Below, piece by piece: positions 34,140-46,662 of a stretch of 64,000 nt of DNA; positions within the stretch are counted from its first letter, which is position 1; every line of letters begins with the position of its first letter. The DNA is taken from contig ONZQ02000017.1 in NCBI GenBank assembly GCA_900312665.1, forward strand, positions 310,001 through 374,000, read 5' to 3'. The position numbers and the translations under genes are program-made. Below the pieces are notes generated by a model. That model ran no database searches and was not told where the DNA came from. It saw only the letters and a program-made list of their open reading frames with translations. The DNA comes from Cephalotrichum gorgonifer. Taxonomy: Eukaryota > Ascomycota > Sordariomycetes > Microascales > Microascaceae.

Positions 34140-35616
34140 TGGGCGTTATAAGCTGTCTGCGTGTAGCAGAGGAGAGGGGATGGGGGGATAGGGGGATAGG
34201 AGGGGGATGTTTTGGAAACGATGGACATCGGACGTGGGACTTTGCATAGCGATGTGGTAAAGGGTATACATCGATGCATGCCGTCGAGCCTATCATCCAG
34301 GCATACCTGGACTTCACGCCTCTTCTCCGAACACCCCATCGCCAAACGACCCCATCGATGCTCTCTCTCGACGACTCGTCCAACTGCTCCCCTGACCCCG
34401 ACATCCACATCTCCCCTACTGCTGTACACGACAAGGGTCTGTCCGGAGTCGCCCACGCTGGAGTTTCTGTACATGGGGCTTGGGGAGGAAAACACGAGGC
34501 TCCTGCCTACCACATCTATCCTGTTTCACCAGGGGTTCCTTTTCCTTTTTGTTTCTTTTTCTTCTCTCTCTTTATGATGATACCCGTTCTATATCTACGG
34601 AGTATGCGAATACGAAGGTCTTAACCAAACATGCCTGGACATTTGCGTGTGATGTGATTTCCAGCGGCAGTGCCAGGTCTACGAAACCATCCCTTGTGCC
34701 CATGTACGGCTGTGATGATCTACCCTGTTGCAACTCGTTTCATCTTGGGGCGACGTGTTTAGTAAACGGCCTGATCAGGGCGGGTAGGTATGAAACAAGA
34801 GGGCTGCGGTCACGATCCTCCTTACATGGCTCTTGTGCGGGGAGTGGTGAGCCCTCCGGATAGCCGACTTGAACCACTGGACTGAGGCATCATTGGGAGT
34901 TCTAGGAGGCCTGTCGTATCCCTCGTCCGCGCCTGTGATCCAAGCCCTTCCTCGTATTCAGAGACCTGACACCCGCCAAAATACCCATGACGCAATCCCA
35001 ACATTAGTTCCCATCTGCCCCACACAAACGTGCTAAATTATGTAATCATGCTCTTTACCCAATTCGAGGGCAAGTCCAATTACCTTTGGCATTTGGCCAA
35101 TGAGATTTCATTAAAACAGTGGGCTCACGCGCGACACGAGAACGCGTTAATGGCCCAGCTGGAAGGGGGGAATGGGACCTGGCGCGTGGCTTCAACACCG
35201 GATCGGGGGCCAAAATCGATGACATGGTGGGATTTTTCGTTGTCCGCACCACTCCACCAGCACACGCTCCACCACCACTAACTAACTAACTACCATCGAC
35301 ACTCCGCAAACCGCGAAGGAAGGTGCACCGGAGACCCCGAATTGACTCGCTCCTGCCCATCACGAAACAATCCTCAACAATTGAGGAATGCCTAGGCAGC
35401 AGCAGTTCCGATCAAACACCATATTCACCTCACCAATTTCACCGACCGAGAAGCAGAACATTGTCTCGAACCAAACCTGCGCCCTAATCTCCCGAGGAAA
35501 CCTGTCTACGAAAACAACGCATAACTTACCGAGGAACCCTTCTTTCATCGAATACGGAGTGTAGGCTACGGGATATCGACGCTAGTTGATCGACTTCTCT
35601 GTCGCGAGGCCTACCG
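34140..35616. other. intergenic between the Q-rich gene and CAF-1 large subunit gene
   Basis: 3' flank of the Q-rich gene and promoter of the next. A CTAA tandem (35279-35293) is present. No gene supported. Confidence 0.4.
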
Positions 35617-37645
35617 ATGCCACTTGTCGAGATGTCGCCGAACGTGCAGGAGGCGGAGAGGCCGAGGAAAAGGAGTCACGATGAGTACGCGGCCGAGGAC
35701 GGTGCCGCGAAAGAGAACGGGACCAATGGCGCGCACAATCCTGCATGTGAGTACAGGCTTCATGGGTTCCCATTTCAACTGCCATTCTTTTCTTGAGCCG
35801 GAAGTTAACCTCGTGTGTGCGTAATAAGCTCCCACCCAACACCGACCATCACCCTCTCCTGCCCCGAGTGCCACCGCAGACCCCTCGAATCCCACCTCCA
35901 CCGCCCAACAACAGCCCCCCAAGCGCAAACGCCTCACGGCCGCCGAGAAAGCCGCCAAGGCGGACGAGGAAGCCAAGAAGAAGCAGGAGCGGGAGGACGC
36001 CCGCCTGCAGAAGCTAGCCGAGAAGGCCCGCGCGGAGAAGGAGAAGCAGGCGGCCAAGGAGGCGAAGCAGCAGGAGCGCGACGAGAAGCGGAAGAAGAAG
36101 GAGGAGGAGGAGAGGAGGGTGAGGGAGGAGAAGGAGGCGAAGGAGAGGCGGGCGAGAGAGGAGAAGGAGAAGAAGGAGAGGAGCCAGCTGAGGCTGCAGG
36201 CGTTCTTCACGAAACCTACGACGCCGAAGAAGGACGCCGCCTCGGCTGGGACCGGGGCGGCGGGAATAGGGGCGGCGGCGGGAGCGGACGCGGCGGGGGG
36301 TAGGGGCGGCGCAGAGGCGAGTCCCATCGCCGTTAGGCCCGCGAAGAAGGACGCGAAGGCGGAGAGGACGGAGTACGAGAGGATGTTCCAGCCGTTCTTC
36401 GTCAAGGAGCACGTCCGCATGGCGCGGAGCCGGCCCCTGCTGGATAGCGAGGCGGAGGAAGCCAAGGCGCGGATCCTGGACGAGTATGTCAGCGGCGCGA
36501 GGGGGTACGACGACGCGCTCGTGAGGCCGTTCAGGCCGCTCGAGGCGCTCCAGCTGCCGGCGAAGCCTCGGAGGGCCGGCAAGGCGCACCCGCCCGTGAG
36601 GGCCGTGATGGAGGAGCTACAGCGGGGCTCGAGCGCGGCGGCGCTGGAGACGCTGCGGGGGATACCGATGAAGCTCATCTACTTCCGGCAGGACGTGAGG
36701 CCACCGTACTTCGGGACGCTGACGTGCGCGCCGCACGAGCTGGGCCAGCCGCGGCTGCGGAGGGCGGGGAGGAGGCCGTGCGAGAGGGTGCTGGAGCTGC
36801 AGTACGACTACGACTCCGAGGCGGAGTGGCAGGACGACGAGCCCGGAGACGACCTCGACGACGTGGACGACGAGGAGGAGGACCTGGATGAGGACGACGA
36901 TATGGAGGAGTTCCTGGACGACTCGGAGGACGCGGGGGTCGCGAGGAGGATATTCGCGAACGGGATGGAGCCGGAGAGTACGGGGGTGTGCTTTGAGGGT
37001 GGGGAGGGGGGGAGCGTGAGGGAGGGGATGAGGGGGTATCGGATGGAAGTGATACTAGGTGAGTTTCGTCTTTTAGTGTCTTTTTTTGGTTCTTTCTATT
37101 TCCTTCCCCTACCCCTTTCCCCCTTTTCTAGTTTCTTCCCCCTTGCCTCTTTTCACTTCACCTTGCTTGTTTCCCGTCCCTTCTGTCCTCTTTCCAGCGA
37201 CCCTTGCCCACCCCAGTGGATGACCCACAGATAGACAGGACTGGACTAACAATCCACAGGATCCCTAGACCAGAAGGCCTCAATCGACCCCTTCGCAACA
37301 CACTACTGGTCCCCGCCCAAAAAGGCAGCCAAGATGCCACCCCCGCCACCACCCAAGAACGCCCAGCCTAAGAACGCCTTTGCGGCCCTCAAGGCCGGAG
37401 ACGCCACCACCACTGCCGCCCCCACCCCTGCGGTACAGATCCCCAAGCCGGAGCTGCTCCCAGACTTCAGGAAGGCCGTACTCGCGAATCAGAAGCTCAG
37501 CAAGGGCGCCATCGTCGAGGTGCTGGGGCTGCAGTTCGACGGGCTGAGCAAGGCGGAGACGAGGGCGATGTTGGAGTATGTCGCGGAGAAGGGGGCGGGG
37601 AAGGGCAAGGTGTGGGAGTTGAAGGAGGTGAAGGAGGTCGTCTAA
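35617..37645 (+). CDS. chromatin assembly factor 1 large subunit (p150/Cac1/Rlf2)
   Basis: Exons 35617-35746, 35829-37058 and 37260-37645 give 581 residues. Order of parts: a short N-terminus, then a highly charged K/E/R coiled-coil of about 100 residues (KER region, roughly 80-160), LQAFFTKPTTPKK (a PIP-box-like PCNA-binding motif), a region with FQPFFVKEHVRMA, the CAF-1 p150 signature RPPYFGTL near residue 365, and the acidic ED block after QYDYDSEAEWQDDEPG. The C-terminus, FDGLSKAETRAMLEYVAEK, fits the winged-helix DNA-binding end. CAF-1 deposits H3-H4 on newly replicated DNA in the nucleus. Long antisense frames across the KER region are composition artefacts. Confidence 0.93.
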
Positions 37646-39599
37646 GCTGGAATGAGCCGGCCTGGAAGGAGACGGTTCTGAAGGGGTGGGCTTTGAGAGG
37701 TCTTTTATATATCATGAGGTGCAGGCGTAAAGCGTATGTTTACTTGAGGGGAGGAATGAAGAACGTTTAAGGATGTACTCGGTACGAGAATCACCGGGTG
37801 TGGGAAAAAGGGCAGGGGGGAAGAAAGGAAAGGGGGAGAATATGCATATATATCCGTTCTACTTTCTGGTATTTTTCGTGTTTTATGCGCTGATGGCGCT
37901 GTGGCGTACGGGGTAGAACTTTAGGCTTTAGCTACGGCTTTGGCTGAGTACAGATTACAGATTACAGGTGGGGGATTAATTTATATCACATTTCCGTGGA
38001 CCTTTTGTATGGTGTGGTCTGTTGCGTGTGTGTGTGTGTGTGTGTGTGGTGTTGGTTGACCCCTTTGGTGTGCTGAACGGTTTATGATTCGTTGTTCGTG
38101 CTGGCTTAGATATTTCCTCTTCGTCATTCCCTCTTTGTAGGTGATGCCCCTTGGAGATCGGCTTGGTAGATCTGGTGTGGAGGTAAGGAAGAGGAACCGG
38201 CTTGCTGCTTTGTGCCATGGAGAGATGAAACTTTTCAGGTAGTTGGGACGGCTCCCCCCGGGCGTGTACAAGGGACGAGCAGGCATACCCATACAAGGGA
38301 GGTTTATCGTTCCGGGGCATCGGCTTCCAATAGATTAGGTATCCGGGGGCTCGAAAGGTTTGAGGAGCTTCCCAGGCTTGAGGTCTTGATGGGATCAGGG
38401 GCTGGGGGCTCGGGGGTCTAACCACTTGACATGCTCCACAAGCTCAACAGGTTCGAGGGACTCATGAGGGAGACTTGGCTTCTCCCGATGTCTTTGGCGT
38501 TCCCGCAGGACTCGAGAATTGGAAGATATGCTAGTACACTCGGAAAGAGATCCTTCTTTGGCTACATATCACATGGCTTATCGTCTTGTCAACCCCTTTA
38601 TCATAGATCTGACACCACATCAAAGGTAGCTAGCTGGCTCTAATGATGTACGGGAATGCAAAGACATGAGAGTTATAGTAAGTGAGGCGGGGTGTCGCTC
38701 TATATCCACCCCTTTTATACTTACTCGCCCTCCGATTCTACCCCGACATGTCGACCGCCCTATCGATGAGAACTTCGGCGCACCGCAAGCCCGCCAGACC
38801 AGCGCCGCATACCAGTCTTGGGCAATCTGATTTCTTTTCTTGCCAGTCGGCTCAACCGGCTATTCAGTGTTCTCCATCGTTCCCTTTGAACAGATGCGGG
38901 TAACGATGCATCAAAGGCTCACGCGGGGCGACAGGGCGTTCGTGTCGCGGCCCTGGAGCTTTCCGTGCCATTTTACCCCCCTCAGAAGGTCCAAATAACT
39001 CAAAAGCCCAATGGACTTATACCAGACCATAAAAGCTCCAGGAGCTGGACAGCTCGATAAATCCGAACTACCCGGGAGGGCTCGACGTGTAGTGTAGTGA
39101 GTGCGTCCAAAAGGCCCCCACCGGACCGGACCCGCCCGGGCCGGAATGACCGGGGGAGACCCCGTGGGGCAAAGTCCTCCCGTTGTTAGTCGGAGCCGGG
39201 AAACTCGTCGTCATTAGCGGTCGCGAGAGCCTCCGGAGCGGCCCTGGGGAGAGAACAATCTTGAATAACACGCACATGCCAGATGCGGTTGCATTGAATA
39301 CGAACACGCCGATCTTTTGTAATCGTGACTCGGGCCTGCCTGCCTTGAAACCGCCCCCGGGGCCCCACTGCCATGCATAATGTGTGCATGTTGTCGCATG
39401 TATGAGAACTGTTACCCCGTACCTGTGCAAGTCCATCGCGCCCCGTCTCACAGATCTCACCCTCTAAACACCACGCCTTTGCCATTCGAGCTCTCCCTCG
39501 CTTCATTTTACCCCTCAACCCCCTCGACCGCCACAACCGCAACCGCAACCACTTCCCTCTCAAAACACAAACATCTTGGATCTGTGACCACGACCGGAA
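37646..39599. other. intergenic 2 kb
   Basis: 3' flank of the CAF-1 gene, a GT microsatellite and a promoter region before the methyltransferase gene. No gene supported. Confidence 0.4.
38026..38048. repeat. (GT)n microsatellite
   Basis: About eleven uninterrupted GT units. Confidence 0.9.
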
Positions 39600-41064
39600 A
39601 TGGCGGACACGGTAGAAACAGCCACCGAGCTGAGCACCAAATATGACACGCCCATGGGCCTGGCCCATGGGACCATGACAGCTCTAAAGGAAAGGATCAA
39701 GACTCACTATGACCTTGCGAGCGACTATTATCTTAGTCTGTGGTATGTTTGTTTTTTTCCAGCCACCCCCCCTTCAGTCTCTCACTCACTTCCCCCCCTT
39801 CCTTTATCCCTATCTATTTTTAGAGGACCCCTCCGGAAGATGTAGCACCCCAGTGAGAAGTAGTCCAGGACTAAACCTTCAATCTAACAGGGGCGAACAC
39901 ATCCACCACGGCTACTGGCCCACAGAGGACTCCAAGAAGACGGAGACGAAGGAGCAGGCCCAGCTGAACCTCATCAACCTCCTCCTATCCATCTCCTCCC
40001 CCGCCTCCGCCACCACCCCCATCCTACCCCAGGGCCTCAAGGTCCTCGACGTAGGCTGCGGCCTAGGCGGCACCTCGCGCCACCTCGCCTCCCTCGGCGC
40101 CTCCGTAACGGGCATCACCATCTCCTCAAAGCAAGTCGAGATGGCCACCCGCCTAACCCAGACCCACTCCTCCTCCCTCTCCCCCGCCGTCCCGGACGCG
40201 GAGGGCTACCTCCCCTTCGGCCCCGGCCGCGTAAGATTCCTCGAGCTGGACGCCGAGAAGATGTGCGACGCGGACGGTCCCCTAGGCCCCGACGCGCCGG
40301 GATCCTTCGACTTCGTGTGGATCAGCGAGGCGCTGAGCCACGTCCCGGGAAAGGAGGCCTTCTTCCGGAACGCGCACGGGCTGCTGCGCGAGGGGGGCAG
40401 GCTGGTGATTGCGGATTGGTTCAAGGGGGCTGGTGTCGCGGAGGGGGATGCCGATATCAAGGCTATTGAGGGTGCGTTATTCGTCCCCCCTTATCCTCGT
40501 AGCTTTTGTTCCGTGGGTATAATCCCGAGACGAGATGGGAGAATGCTTGAAGCGCAATGCGTGCGAGGAACAGACTGGAATTGTCCCTTGGTTTGCTGAC
40601 GGGTCCCAGACGGCATGCTGCTGCCGCCTCTCCACACGCAGCAGGGCTACGTCGACCTAGCGACAAAGGCCGGCTTCGCCATCCTCGCGGAGCCAAAGGA
40701 TATCAGCAAGGACGTGGCGAAGACTTGGTATGTTGGGGCTTCTCAGTCCCCTCCCCCTATCCCCCCCCCTTCTCCCTTTCTTTTCCTTCCTTTGCCATTC
40801 CCCCCTTTCCCCTCCCAACTTTCTTCCATCTCCTCCTCCCCCTTTTCCCCAATCTCCTCTTCAGAAAATAAAACAGGCTAACACAAGTAAAAAAGGGACA
40901 TCTCCTGGTCCCTAGTCCAGAACCCCGCCCTCTGGTCCTTCGCCCTCACCCAGGGCCGCGACGGCATCGCCTTCCTACAGGCCTTCCGCGCCATGAGAAG
41001 GGGGTACGCCAACGGCACGTTTCGGTATGGTGTTATGGCCTTTGTGAAGGGGTCTGCCGCTTGA
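39600..41064 (+). CDS. SAM-dependent methyltransferase, tocopherol/sterol-methyltransferase-like
   Basis: Four exons, 39600-39742, 39891-40471, 40610-40727 and 40896-41064, give 336 residues. The N-terminal KERIKTHYDLASDYYLSLW joined to GEHIHHGYWPTED matches the start of the gamma-tocopherol/sarcosine-type methyltransferases. Motif I is VLDVGCGLGGTSRHLA (about 99-114), then GASVTGITISSKQVEMA, LELDAEKM, SFDFVWISEALSHV, and LLREGGRLVIADWF. After the third intron comes WDISWSLVQNPALWSFA near the C-terminus, which fits fungal relatives. No signal peptide is seen; a cytosolic small-molecule methyltransferase is likely, substrate unknown. All four junctions restore conserved Trp or Asp codons. It converges with the S-adenosylmethionine decarboxylase gene, 630 bases away. 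Confidence 0.88.
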
Positions 41065-41693
41065 GCTCTTTAAGAAAGGAGAAGGAGGGGACACCTGGTT
41101 ATATGATGATGTTGGTTCGTGGCGGGAGTGTAAGTGAGCTAGACTTCGTTGCATTTAGTCGCGGGAGCACAGGGGAGACATGGGCGCGAGCTAGATTCTT
41201 CAATCTCCCTGTAGACGAAAATTCGATCAGCTCTTCCAGCGGAGACGAAAGGTCCGCGGGGGGAACAGGTCGCCATGTTCTATCCGAGCCCATGAGATCA
41301 ATCTACCCCACCAGAGCCGAGCCCACAGCAGAGGCATAAGGAAGACAAGAGAGTGGGCAGCGGAGAACCCGGACCCAACGACTACACACGCAAAGCTAAT
41401 AGCGGCAACAGTAGGCGCTACGCTTCCAAAAAGGCAACTCACGAAGCATAGGCTGTGCTGCTGACACTACAAAACCATACCCAAGAGACGTAGGAAGGCA
41501 AAAGTCCATAAATGAGCGGCCAAGGAGATTCCTCCTACATATTCGTCCCGTCAACCAAAAAGGCCAATCTGCGTATAAAGAAAGAGATATGAACGAAACA
41601 TCCAACGTAGCTCTCATCCTCTCACTCTCGCTCGCGCTCTCCTGCCGCGCTAGAAACATCGAAACAAATTCCCGACCATGGGTGAGAACCCCC
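41065..41693. other. convergent intergenic region
   Basis: 3' flanks of two convergent genes; nothing else seen. Confidence 0.4.
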
Positions 41694-43310
41694 CTATTCA
41701 TCCTCCCCAACCCTCGTCCCAGAGCCCCCGCTCCACCCCTCCCGCTCGTAAAACCTAAAGACCAAGTCGTAATCATCAAGCTCGTGCACGATCCTCTCCA
41801 CCCTCCTATACCCCCCAACCGGGTCGAGCCTCCTCGTAACGTGCTTCGACTGCGCGGACCCCTCGATATCGCTCTCGTCTCCCCCGCGGGCACGCCCCTC
41901 CCTCTTCCCCTGGCCCTCGAAGAGCGTGACGCTGAAGCGCCCGGGCTTGAAGATGCTCACGACGTGCTCGATGATCTCCGCCGTGCTACGCCCAGTCGGG
42001 CCGCCCGGCACGTTCGTCTCAAAGGACGCGAACGAGCAGTGAGGCTCGGGCGTGACGTGCACGGTGAAGTAGTGCGCGGGCCCCGTGGCGGTACCCTCCT
42101 TGCCGTCACTGTCGGGCGCCCGCGGGGCGGGAACCACGGCGTTGGCCGAGAAGCCGCACGGGGTGAACATGTACGCGTCGATCCTGGCGTCCGGGTACAC
42201 CGAGTTGGGGTAGATGGACGAAAGGCCCGATGTCTCGGACACGATGGTGCCCAGCGCGTGACCTTCGGTGGTGACGGGCTTGGCCCCTTCGGCTTGACCG
42301 CCGTCCACGCCCTCGGTCTCGAGCCCGTTGGCGAAAACGTCAAAGGTGCCATCCTCGGCGCGCGACGCTGGCGCGCCCTCACCCTCATTGGTGGCCGGCG
42401 CACTCACGTGCGACAGATAAAACTGCTTCGCAGCCTCCGGGTCCAGGTCAGTCATCAGGATCTCGAGCGTCTCATCGCTGGACTCGTCTGAAGCGGTCGC
42501 GGTGAGGCCCGCCGCGCCGGCCGGGATCCTCGCGACCCGAGCTCCGGTGGTCGGCGACGAATCGTCCCCGTCCGGGGTGCGTGGCGGGGTCAGGACGTGA
42601 TTGGGCGACGTGAGGTACAGGTACCAGTGGTCCCCGTTCATCTTGCCGACCATGTAGGCGCTGCCGCCCTCGAGCATGTCGTCGAGGTACTTGACCTCCT
42701 GCTTCCAGCTGCGGTGCGGGCCGCGCTGCTTGTCCGGGAAGAGGAAGTTCTTCCTGCTGTAGAAGAAGCGGTACGGAGTGGCGGCCGCGTGGATGTCGGT
42801 CGCCGACTTGGCGTTGTGGAAGGGGAACCCGGCGTCGGCGGCGGCAATGTGGAGCAGGCGCTGCAGGCCGAGCAGGAGGGTGGTGGTGCCGCAGGTCTTG
42901 AGGACGAGCTTGTGCGGGAACACGAACATGCTCGACTCCGAGAGGAGATAGGCGTCGACGGGCTCGGACTCGAGGACGGACAGGATCTCGCAGTTGACCA
43001 AGTCCAGCATGCGCACCCATGTCTTGGTGGGGACTGCCTTCAAGCCGGCCGGGTTGACGCCGGGGGGCAGTGCCGAAGGGCTCGGGGCGAACCAGACTTC
43101 CAAGAGCTTCTCAGGGCCTGCACCAGACTAGTTAGCTTCTGTACGTACACAAGAACTGGGTTTAGCCAGTTTTAGAGATTCGGGTAGGCCCCCACCTTCA
43201 AAAGCATTGGTAGAGTCCAGGTCAGCAGCCACATCGTGGTTGATAGTCAGATGCGGCGTGGCCGGAGAAGTCGACAGGACATGGCTGCCCGGGATCGGTA
43301 GGGAGGTCAT
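41694..43310 (-). CDS. S-adenosylmethionine decarboxylase proenzyme
   Basis: Two exons, 43310-43196 and 43117-41694, give 512 residues. The junction reads NAFEG-PEKLLEVWF, the usual N-terminus of the enzyme. Self-cleavage occurs between Glu99 and Ser100 in LLSESSMFVFPHKLVLKTCG, making the pyruvoyl cofactor from Ser100; Cys114 is the conserved proton donor. Other marks are FFYSRKNFLFP, YMVGKMNGDHWYLYL, VYPDARIDAYMFTPCGFSANA and VTPEPHCSFASFE. The product, decarboxylated SAM, donates aminopropyl groups for spermidine and spermine. The protein is longer than the 330-residue animal form because of Ser/Gly/Asp-rich inserts around residues 210-340. The donor (GTGGGG) is weak, but phase and homology support it. 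Confidence 0.94.
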
Positions 43311-43699
43311 ATTGACGTCGTTGTCAGAGGGATGTCCACCGGCTCGCTGTTCTCTGTAGCGCGGGGGCCGAGATGGAATCTGGCGGCGGATGTGTCGTTC
43401 AGGCGGGGCTGAGGACGTGTCCTGGGTTCCGCGGAGCACTAGCTGCCGCTCAAACGAGCCTCGCGGGGTTCGCTTGAGAGAGCAGGCCCACAGGAGGGGT
43501 TCCTTGCGAGAGTGCTGGCGGTAGCCAGCAGCAGGAGTCTGGGTATGAAGTTGTAACGTCTCTTGGGTAAGGGACGTTAAGGGGGTCGGCCGCGGAGGGG
43601 GAAGAATACGTCTCTGAACGACGGAATGATGGCTCTTGTGCGACCTCGCACTTGCAGAAACCGATACCTATGGAGGAGTATCGGGCCCAGCAGACGAGG

Positions 43700-43987
43700 C
43701 TATCTGGGAAGAGCTCGTACGGGATAGAGCTGCGAAAGGGGCGGCGTGTACTTTGCGATAAGTCCGCTCAGGATTTGTAAATATGTAGCCGAGTAAAAGT
43801 TAAGGGGTGCTATCGAGGCCTGTAGTCCAAGGGATTGAATGTCAGTAACCTGATCCGCTGCGGAAGGTAATTTAACCCGAGTCCAGAGTGGGAGGGGGGT
43901 TTTGGCTGAGGCAGGCGGGTGCGCAGATGCGGCTTGGAGGGAGTGGAGGGGTGAAGGGGAGGAGAGATGGGGTGAGAGCTGCTGCAT
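43700..43987 (-). other. possible upstream ORF in the AdoMet decarboxylase leader
   Basis: Minus-strand ATG at 43987 opens 95 codons (MQQLSPHLSSPSPLHSLQ...), about 680 bases before the decarboxylase ATG. No other minus-strand ATG occurs between 43984 and 43310. Decarboxylase genes in many eukaryotes carry long leaders with polyamine-responsive upstream frames, so this could be one, but its length is unusual and the leader may be spliced. Confidence 0.25.
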
Positions 43988-45643
43988 ACTTCTTGGGCTT
44001 GGAGAGGAATCGGAGAATATCCTTCTGGCTCATAAAGGCCACGCGGGATCTAGGGTAGAAGCGACGCTACTAGAGAGACGTGATCGTGTGACTCGTCGAG
44101 GATAGTGGAGAATCGGCGGCGGTGATTGTGGTTATCGGGATGCGGCGTCGATTCAATGAGGGTGTTCGAGGCTAGAAGAAGGTGTGGATTTTATGGTAAT
44201 GGTAGGAATAGACGGTGTGGCCCCTCGAGGTGAAAGGTGAAAGGTGAGAGACACACGGTTAGATCGCGGTTGATCTAGAGGGGAAGGTTCGGTCTTGGCT
44301 CGAGCCTCAAAAAGCAAAGGCGATATTTTTTCTTCTCTTTCTTGCGGACTGGCGCGACTCGGGACCCGTGACGCGGATCTCAGACGATTGAGGCAGCTTG
44401 ATCCCCCGTAGCGGTTGCGAATTGGACCATTACTCTCGTGCAGAGTCGAACGGAGGTCTTAATGGGATTGAAAGGTGAGGAACGGGGGGGGGGGGACGCT
44501 AAAAAAAAAAAATCTCGGGAGCTGGACCAAGCCGTTCCTGCCCCTCCAAACGCTTGAGGTGCGGTGCGGAATTTTTGCTTGGTTGGTTTGGGGTACATCG
44601 GAGGTACGTCACACGCGTTATAGGGCAAGGATGCTGTGGGTCCCTGGTACATGTATTCTTGATCATTCTCCACGACACAGGCTATTTCTTAGCTGGAAAA
44701 GGGCAGGAGAGACCCAATGGAGGTTGGCTATTTCCGTTTAGCTCACCCGGGTTGAAAAGGTAAAGTGCCGGTTTTGTTACCCCTTCACGGGAGTATCGTC
44801 GTTGAGAACTGAGGTGGTCTTGTGGGTACTTCGGATGTTCCTTCGACGACTTCACCGGTTTCCGGATGGCGGGGTAGTTTTGGGCTTCTCCTGGTGGTTT
44901 GGGCCGCTATTACAGGAACGCCCGCGGCCACCTGCCACCGCGATTTATGGTCCCCAGGCGGTCTTGACTTCCCACTTCAGAGTTGGCACGGAGGACTGTT
45001 TTTACCTACACACCTTGATGGTGATGGGCGCTTTCTTGGCCACCAAACCACACAAGCACGATATTACCAATTCCCAGCTCCCAACTCCCACAATGTACAT
45101 GTAGGGTCTCTCTCCGTCTTCACCGCTCTCATCTCATCTTTATCTTCATCGTACCCCTTAAACTCATGAGCCACGGCCCGAAATCAAAGCGGGATTCCCG
45201 GTCCGACTATCCCATGCTGTAATACTCGTAATCACAATCACACATTCACCACCGCCCGCTGCAAAGCCTCGTGCGACATGATGGCGAGAAAATCTCTCAC
45301 GGGCTGGGATGTGATGGAATGGAATGCTACACCTCATCCCGTCTCGCACAAAACGTGTATTACTCCGTATAATGTATGGGCAGCCATCTCCACCGGCTCC
45401 ATATAATATGCGCGGGAGACGGGATCGCCCGGCGAGCTACGTGCGAGTAGTACTTATAGCCGTGGTTCTCGTCGCGGTTACACCCGGAACCCGCCCGCTA
45501 CCTACCGTATATTATGTGGTTTGCGTCGTTCTCAATACTGAGGGAATACCTTGTCCCGGTACTTGCATGGGTATCTTTGCGCCCGTTGTGTATCATAATC
45601 CTGCAGCGCTTCATCTCGGTGACAATAATGTTAGGCTCCGGAA
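43988..45643. other. intergenic, distal promoter of AdoMet decarboxylase and 3' flank of Cfd1
   Basis: No supported gene. A run of twelve G (44484-44495) is followed, after ACGCT, by twelve A (44501-44512), an unusual homopolymer pair. Confidence 0.4.
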
Positions 45644-46662
45644 CTATGTCGCCGTTGAACCTACCCTCTCTACGAGATCCTCCGTAAGGGGCTTGAATAC
45701 ATGGAAGAGGAAGCAGTCCCGGTACCTCTCCGCCAACAACGCCGGGTCCCTCCCCTTGCCCTCACCCTCGCCCTCAACGGCCTCCTCGCCCTCCGCGTCG
45801 TCCTCCCCTCTCGCACCCACCCCCTCAACCCCGATATCCGTCCCGTTTGCCTTCGTCCCGGCCGGATACCTCGGCCTCCTCCCCGTCTCAACCAGCTCAC
45901 CAAACTGCGGGTCGATGGGCACCGACCCCAGGAACGGCACCCCAAAGTCCTCCGCCATCGTCTTCCCCCCGCCGGACCCGAACAGGTCCGTGCAGTCGGC
46001 GCAGTTCTCGCACACGAAGCCGCTCATGTTCTCCACGACGCCCAGCACCTTGATGCCCGTGGCCGCGCAGAAGTTCAGCTCCTTCCTCACATCCTGTGTC
46101 GACATGGCCTGTGGCGTTGTCACCACCACCGCGCCCGCCACCTGACCGGGCAGGGCGTTCTGGGCCAGCGTCTCGGCGAGGGAGATGTGCTCATCGCTCG
46201 TTCCGGGGGGCGAGTCGATGAGTAGGTAGTCCGTCTCCTCCCAGTAGACGTCGGAGAGGAACTGGCGGATCATGGCCGTCTTCTTCGGCCCGCGCCAGAC
46301 GACGGCGTCGCCGCGGTCGCGGAGCATGAAGCCCAGGCTCATGGCCCGCAGGGAGCCGCGGCCCGTCGAGGGGTCCGCCTCGTGGATCGTGACGGGGAGC
46401 CAGCCGCCCGGCGCCTGGCGCACCTTGGCGTCCTCGATGGAGAGCATGCGCGGGATGCTGGGGCCCGTGAGGTCGGCGTCTAGGATGCCGACGGAGTGGC
46501 CGGCCAGCGAGAGGCAGAGGGCTAGCTGTGTTGTTACTGACGACTTTCCGACCCCGCCTTTGCCCGAGAGGACCTGTGGGCGTTAGTGGGGATGTCTTGG
46601 TCTGACAAGAGGGCAAAGGGGAGGCGTACTAGGACTATGTGTTTGACTTTTGCGGTAGACAT
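45644..46662 (-). CDS. cfd1: Cfd1/NUBP2-type cytosolic Fe-S cluster assembly ATPase
   Basis: Exons 46662-46630 and 46573-45644 encode 320 residues. MSTAKVKHIVL joins VLSGKGGVGKSSVTTQLAL, the deviant Walker A of Mrp/NBP35 P-loop ATPases. Further marks are GILDADLTGPSIPRM, MSLGFMLRD, WRGPKKTAMIRQFL, DYLLIDSPPGTSDEH, VVVTTPQAMSTQDVRKEL and VVENMSGFVCENCADC with the cluster-bridging pair Cys199 and Cys202. There is no N-terminal Cys-rich extension, which separates it from NBP35. Cfd1 pairs with NBP35 as the scaffold on which cytosolic and nuclear 4Fe-4S clusters are built. An acidic Gly/Glu insert near residues 265-290 is not usual. The gene is divergent from the gene at 47543. Confidence 0.93.

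Noticed and set aside
35611..36678. 355-codon minus-strand frame rich in Ser, Phe and Leu
   Set aside because: Antisense of the Lys/Glu-rich coiled-coil of the CAF-1 subunit; resembles membrane protein only by composition.
45324..46145. 273-codon plus-strand frame
   Set aside because: Overlaps the end of Cfd1 in antisense and is Ser/Pro-rich with no similarity.
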